The position numbers and the translations under genes are program-made. 9,577 nt of DNA from JAJTFA01 sp044351265. Lineage in GTDB: Bacteria > Bacteroidota > Bacteroidia > UKL13-3. This document shows, piece by piece, positions 7,793 through 9,577 of the stretch (the first letter of the stretch is position 1; every line of letters starts with the position of its first letter). Location of the stretch: contig JBILGC010000065.1 of assembly GCA_044351265.1 (NCBI GenBank), positions 1 through 9,577 on the forward strand, given 5' to 3'. A model generated the notes under the pieces. The model did no database searches, was not told where the DNA came from, and saw only the letters and a list, made by a program, of their open reading frames with translations.

Positions 7793-8119
7793 TTATTGAG
7801 CGGTTTGAGGGGCCTCATTGGCGATAGGCGCTACATTCTCTATAATAACATACACATCCTCGTCATCACGTTTCATGAGATATTTTTCTCGTGCAAATTT
7901 TTCGAGGTTTTTATCGTTTGAGAAAAGCTCGTTGTATTCCTTTTTTGCCCTTTCAATCTCTTGTGTGTAGTATTGATGTTCGGCCTTTACCTTGTTGTAT
8001 TGACCATATAACTTTACCTGATCCATCACACTGTTTTTATCAGAAAAAAATAGCATAGCAATGAATAAAGCCGTGGCTATGATATACTTGTTTACTATCC
8101 ATTTCTGTAACTGATGCAT
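7793..8119 (-). CDS. FtsB/DivIC-like septum formation initiator protein
   Basis: A 108-residue bitopic membrane protein: a short cytoplasmic start, a transmembrane helix at about 12-26 (YIIATALFIAMLFFS), a periplasmic coiled coil at about 32-66 (QVKLYGQYNKVKAEHQYY and onward) and a short globular end with FAREKYLMKRDDEDVYVI, the hallmark ARE-Y-M pattern of FtsB/DivIC. Such proteins join FtsL and FtsQ in the divisome. A longer frame reaches an ATG at 8188, but that overlaps the intrinsic terminator of the upstream gene and adds 23 residues absent from the family, so 8119 was chosen. A promoter-like element lies directly upstream. In many Bacteroidota this gene follows eno; here it follows a T9SS-exported protein gene instead. 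FtsB and DivIC cannot be told apart from sequence alone. Confidence 0.85.
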   Translation of the reverse strand: MHQLQKWIVNKYIIATALFIAMLFFSDKNSVMDQVKLYGQYNKVKAEHQYYTQEIERAKKEYNELFSNDKNLEKFAREKYLMKRDDEDVYVIIENVAPIANEAPQTAQ

Positions 8120-8122
8120 ATG

Positions 8123-8151
8123 CAATGATAATAAATAACAGACTAAAGCAA
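8123..8151 (-). promoter_or_regulatory. Putative promoter of the FtsB/DivIC-like gene
   Basis: On the minus strand TTG (8151-8149), an 18-base spacer and TATCATTG (8130-8123) fit the Bacteroidota -33/-7 pattern with one mismatch in the -7 box. The box ends three bases before the ATG at 8119, so the message would start at or very near the start codon. It lies downstream of the terminator at 8186-8219, consistent with independent transcription. Confidence 0.45.
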
Positions 8152-8185
8152 TGCACAGAGAACCTTTGGATTGTATAGAAATTGG

Positions 8186-8219
8186 CACAAAAAAAGGCGA
8201 CTCCGATGGAATCGCCTTT
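8186..8219 (-). terminator. Intrinsic terminator of the T9SS-exported protein gene
   Basis: Read on the minus strand, AAAGGCGATTCC, loop ATC, GGAGTCGCCTTT forms a stem of 12 pairs (one G-U), running straight into a T-tract (complement of the A run 8189-8195). It begins about 20 bases after the stop codon at 8240. GC-rich core plus T-run make this the clearest terminator in the window. Confidence 0.88.
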
Positions 8220-8239
8220 CAAGGTCTAAAAATAACTTG

Positions 8240-8977
8240 TTATTGAACGTTGAATTTGCCGGATTTAATGGTAGCTCCTTCTTCAGTTTTTATTTCATAG
8301 AAATAAAGTCCTTTAGCAAAAGAGGTAACATCTAACTCAGTATTCATATCTTCAGTATTAATATTGGCTACAACCTTACCTGCCAAATCAACTACAGTGA
8401 TATTTTTAGCTTTTTCATAACTCGTTTCAAAGTACAATTTATCGTTTACAGGGTTAGGGTAAACATTGGTTTTGGCATTGCTAAGCGCTTCTGACAAACC
8501 AACAGGCCATCCTTGCTGATTATACCAAACCACTGATTTAGTTTTGGCATTATTGAGGGTATTGGCTGTAGATTCAGCAGCTACTGATCCTTTATTCATT
8601 ACTAAGGATAATACTTGAATAGTTACGTTTATAGAAGTATTTGTACCTAAATTGGTGGTAAGTGAAGATGACACCATCATCGTATCATTTGGAGCATAAG
8701 CCTTGCTTGGCATAACGATGGCAAATGAGGTTTGGCCAGGGTAATAAATTCTAGGATTGGTGTTTGTGGTTGAAAATTGCCAAATAATGGTATCACCGGG
8801 TAGAACAGTGTCCGGTCCTAAATTTTTCATCTCAAATGATAATTGAATAGTTGTTCCGGAAGAGGTTGACCTCATGCTGTCAGGTGAAATAATGTTTGTA
8901 GTTGCCCAGTCGATGTTTCTTTGTGCAAATGCAGAAATTGAAACAATAGATGCAGCAATAAGTAATAGTTTTTTCAT
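8240..8977 (-). CDS. Small secreted protein with T9SS type A sorting domain
   Basis: A 245-residue exported protein. Residues 1-18 are a signal peptide (MKKLLLIAASIV to AFA, then Q19). Residues 20-150 form a beta-rich domain with threonine and serine repeats (for example SFEMKNLGPDTVLPGDTIIW) that reads like an Ig- or CARDB-like fold; I cannot name it. Residues about 170-245 are a typical T9SS C-terminal domain: VYPNPVNDKLYFE from 172, VVDLAGKVV, DVTSFAKGLYFYEI and the final KSGKFNVQ. The protein should therefore cross the outer membrane by T9SS and be surface-bound or released, with the CTD cleaved. It is monocistronic, with its own promoter and terminator. No catalytic motif was seen, and its role is unknown. 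Confidence 0.88.
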   Translation of the reverse strand: MKKLLLIAASIVSISAFAQRNIDWATTNIISPDSMRSTSSGTTIQLSFEMKNLGPDTVLPGDTIIWQFSTTNTNPRIYYPGQTSFAIVMPSKAYAPNDTMMVSSSLTTNLGTNTSINVTIQVLSLVMNKGSVAAESTANTLNNAKTKSVVWYNQQGWPVGLSEALSNAKTNVYPNPVNDKLYFETSYEKAKNITVVDLAGKVVANINTEDMNTELDVTSFAKGLYFYEIKTEEGATIKSGKFNVQ

Positions 8978-9011
8978 GTTTTTTTTTTGGTTTAAGTAAC
9001 TTTAACAATAA

Positions 9012-9042
9012 CAAAGAAAGAAAAAAACTTGCACCTTCACAA
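9012..9042 (-). promoter_or_regulatory. Promoter of the T9SS-exported protein gene
   Basis: On the minus strand TTG (9042-9040), a 20-base spacer and TTTCTTTG (9019-9012) match the Bacteroidota -33/-7 arrangement with one mismatch in TAnnTTTG. This predicts a leader of roughly 30 bases, rich in A just before the ATG at 8977, unlike the near-leaderless layouts of mtaB and the FtsB-like gene. Confidence 0.5.
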
Positions 9043-9058
9043 TAATTTTTCGATTTTG
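9029..9058 (+). promoter_or_regulatory. Weak promoter candidate for the lipoprotein gene
   Basis: TTG (9029-9031), 19 bases, then CGATTTTG (9051-9058), which keeps the TTTG half of the -7 consensus but not the TA. It lies 20 bases before the ATG at 9079 and overlaps the divergent promoter on the minus strand, so the two genes may compete for polymerase. Confidence 0.25.
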
Positions 9059-9078
9059 TAAAACGCCATTATCAACTT

Positions 9079-9561
9079 ATGTCTATTAAACCAAACAAAT
9101 ATTTATTCAAACCTGTCACGTTAATTTTCTTATTGCTGATATGGAGTTGCAGAAGTCAACAACCAAAACCGATTTTAATAAATACGCAGCCTGAGCCTGA
9201 TTATATTCAAGAGTTTCTTAGCAGTTTCCGAACCCACTGCACTTATAGCATATTTAATACAGAAGCCGGACCTGCCACCGGAATAAACTTGTCCGTAGAA
9301 ATATACCGTGATTCCCTGAAATCTCCGTTTCCTGAAATTGATTCTTTGATTGTGAATGGAAAGCACATTCACTTTGTTATTAGAAGTTCCAATCCATTAA
9401 TTCTAGATGGCGATTACCGTAAAAATTTAAACCAAACCACCGGTGCAACAGCAGACCCGATTATTGATGAGAAGAGCTTTGAACCTGCATGGATTTATTT
9501 GAGATATAAAGGGCAAGCACTGAAGATAGCACTTGGAGAGTTCTTTTACAAATCATACTAA
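9079..9561 (+). CDS. Putative lipoprotein of unknown function
   Basis: A 160-residue protein with a hydrophobic N-terminal segment (about 12-22, PVTLIFLLLIW) ending at C24 in IWSC. This resembles the relaxed lipoprotein signals of Bacteroidota but is not a canonical lipobox (W rather than A/S/G two before the cysteine). If lipidated, the mature part would sit on the outer or inner membrane facing the periplasm. The remainder is mixed alpha/beta with no motif I recognise; LRYKGQALKIALGEFFYKSY closes the protein. It is divergent from the T9SS-protein gene. The next possible start codon is nine bases after its stop, so it may head an operon continuing off the right edge. Function unknown. Confidence 0.7.
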   Translation: MSIKPNKYLFKPVTLIFLLLIWSCRSQQPKPILINTQPEPDYIQEFLSSFRTHCTYSIFNTEAGPATGINLSVEIYRDSLKSPFPEIDSLIVNGKHIHFVIRSSNPLILDGDYRKNLNQTTGATADPIIDEKSFEPAWIYLRYKGQALKIALGEFFYKSY

Positions 9562-9569
9562 AACAGCAA

Positions 9570-9577
9570 ATGAAAGA
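9570..9577 (+). CDS. Possible start of a downstream gene, cut by the window edge
   Basis: An ATG at 9570, nine bases after the preceding stop codon and followed by AAA, could open the next gene of the same operon (Met-Lys start). Only two full codons are visible, so nothing can be said about the product. Confidence 0.25.

Noticed and set aside
7800..7815. TGAGG-GG-CCTCA inverted repeat as a terminator for the condensin operon
   Set aside because: Five pairs with a two-base loop, no T-tract, and inside the coding end of the FtsB/DivIC-like gene.
8120..8188. N-terminal extension of the FtsB/DivIC-like protein
   Set aside because: It would overlap the upstream terminator and the putative promoter, and adds residues before the usual short cytoplasmic start.

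Overview
The window looks like a chromosomal segment of a Bacteroidota bacterium, probably a Cytophagales, Chitinophagales or Sphingobacteriales-like lineage. The evidence is a protein with a type IX secretion (T9SS) sorting domain, a large cysteine-rich PKD-type secreted protein, matches to the Bacteroidota promoter consensus (TTG, about 19 nt, TAnnTTTG), AT-rich DNA and few Shine-Dalgarno sequences. No rRNA, tRNA, CRISPR array, transposase or phage gene was seen.

Layout. (1) Positions 1-1781, minus strand: the N-terminal 593 codons of a secreted PKD-domain protein that runs off the left edge. (2) Positions 1906-3210, plus strand: mtaB, a tRNA-modifying radical-SAM methylthiotransferase. (3) Positions 3380-7792, plus strand: a three-gene operon for an SMC-type condensin: a compact MukB/MksB-like SMC ATPase, a MukF/MksF-like kleisin and a MukE/MksE-like kite subunit. 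(4) Positions 7793-8119, minus strand: an FtsB/DivIC-like division protein whose stop codon directly abuts that of the kite gene. (5) Positions 8240-8977, minus strand: a small T9SS-exported protein with its own promoter and a strong intrinsic terminator. (6) Positions 9079-9561, plus strand: a small putative lipoprotein, possibly followed by another gene starting at 9570.

The centrepiece is the condensin operon. Its subunit set matches MksBEF/Wadjet (JetABC), but the ATPase gene comes first, and no JetD/MksG-type TOPRIM nuclease lies next to it: the flanks are a tRNA-modification gene and a division gene. I infer an orphan, probably chromosome-organising MksBEF-like complex rather than a complete plasmid-defence Wadjet. 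A nuclease encoded elsewhere, or a different partner, cannot be excluded. A 23-bp perfect palindrome upstream of the operon is a candidate operator.

The remaining genes look like ordinary Bacteroidota housekeeping or envelope genes. Family assignments rest on reading motifs and architecture by eye; no database search was done.
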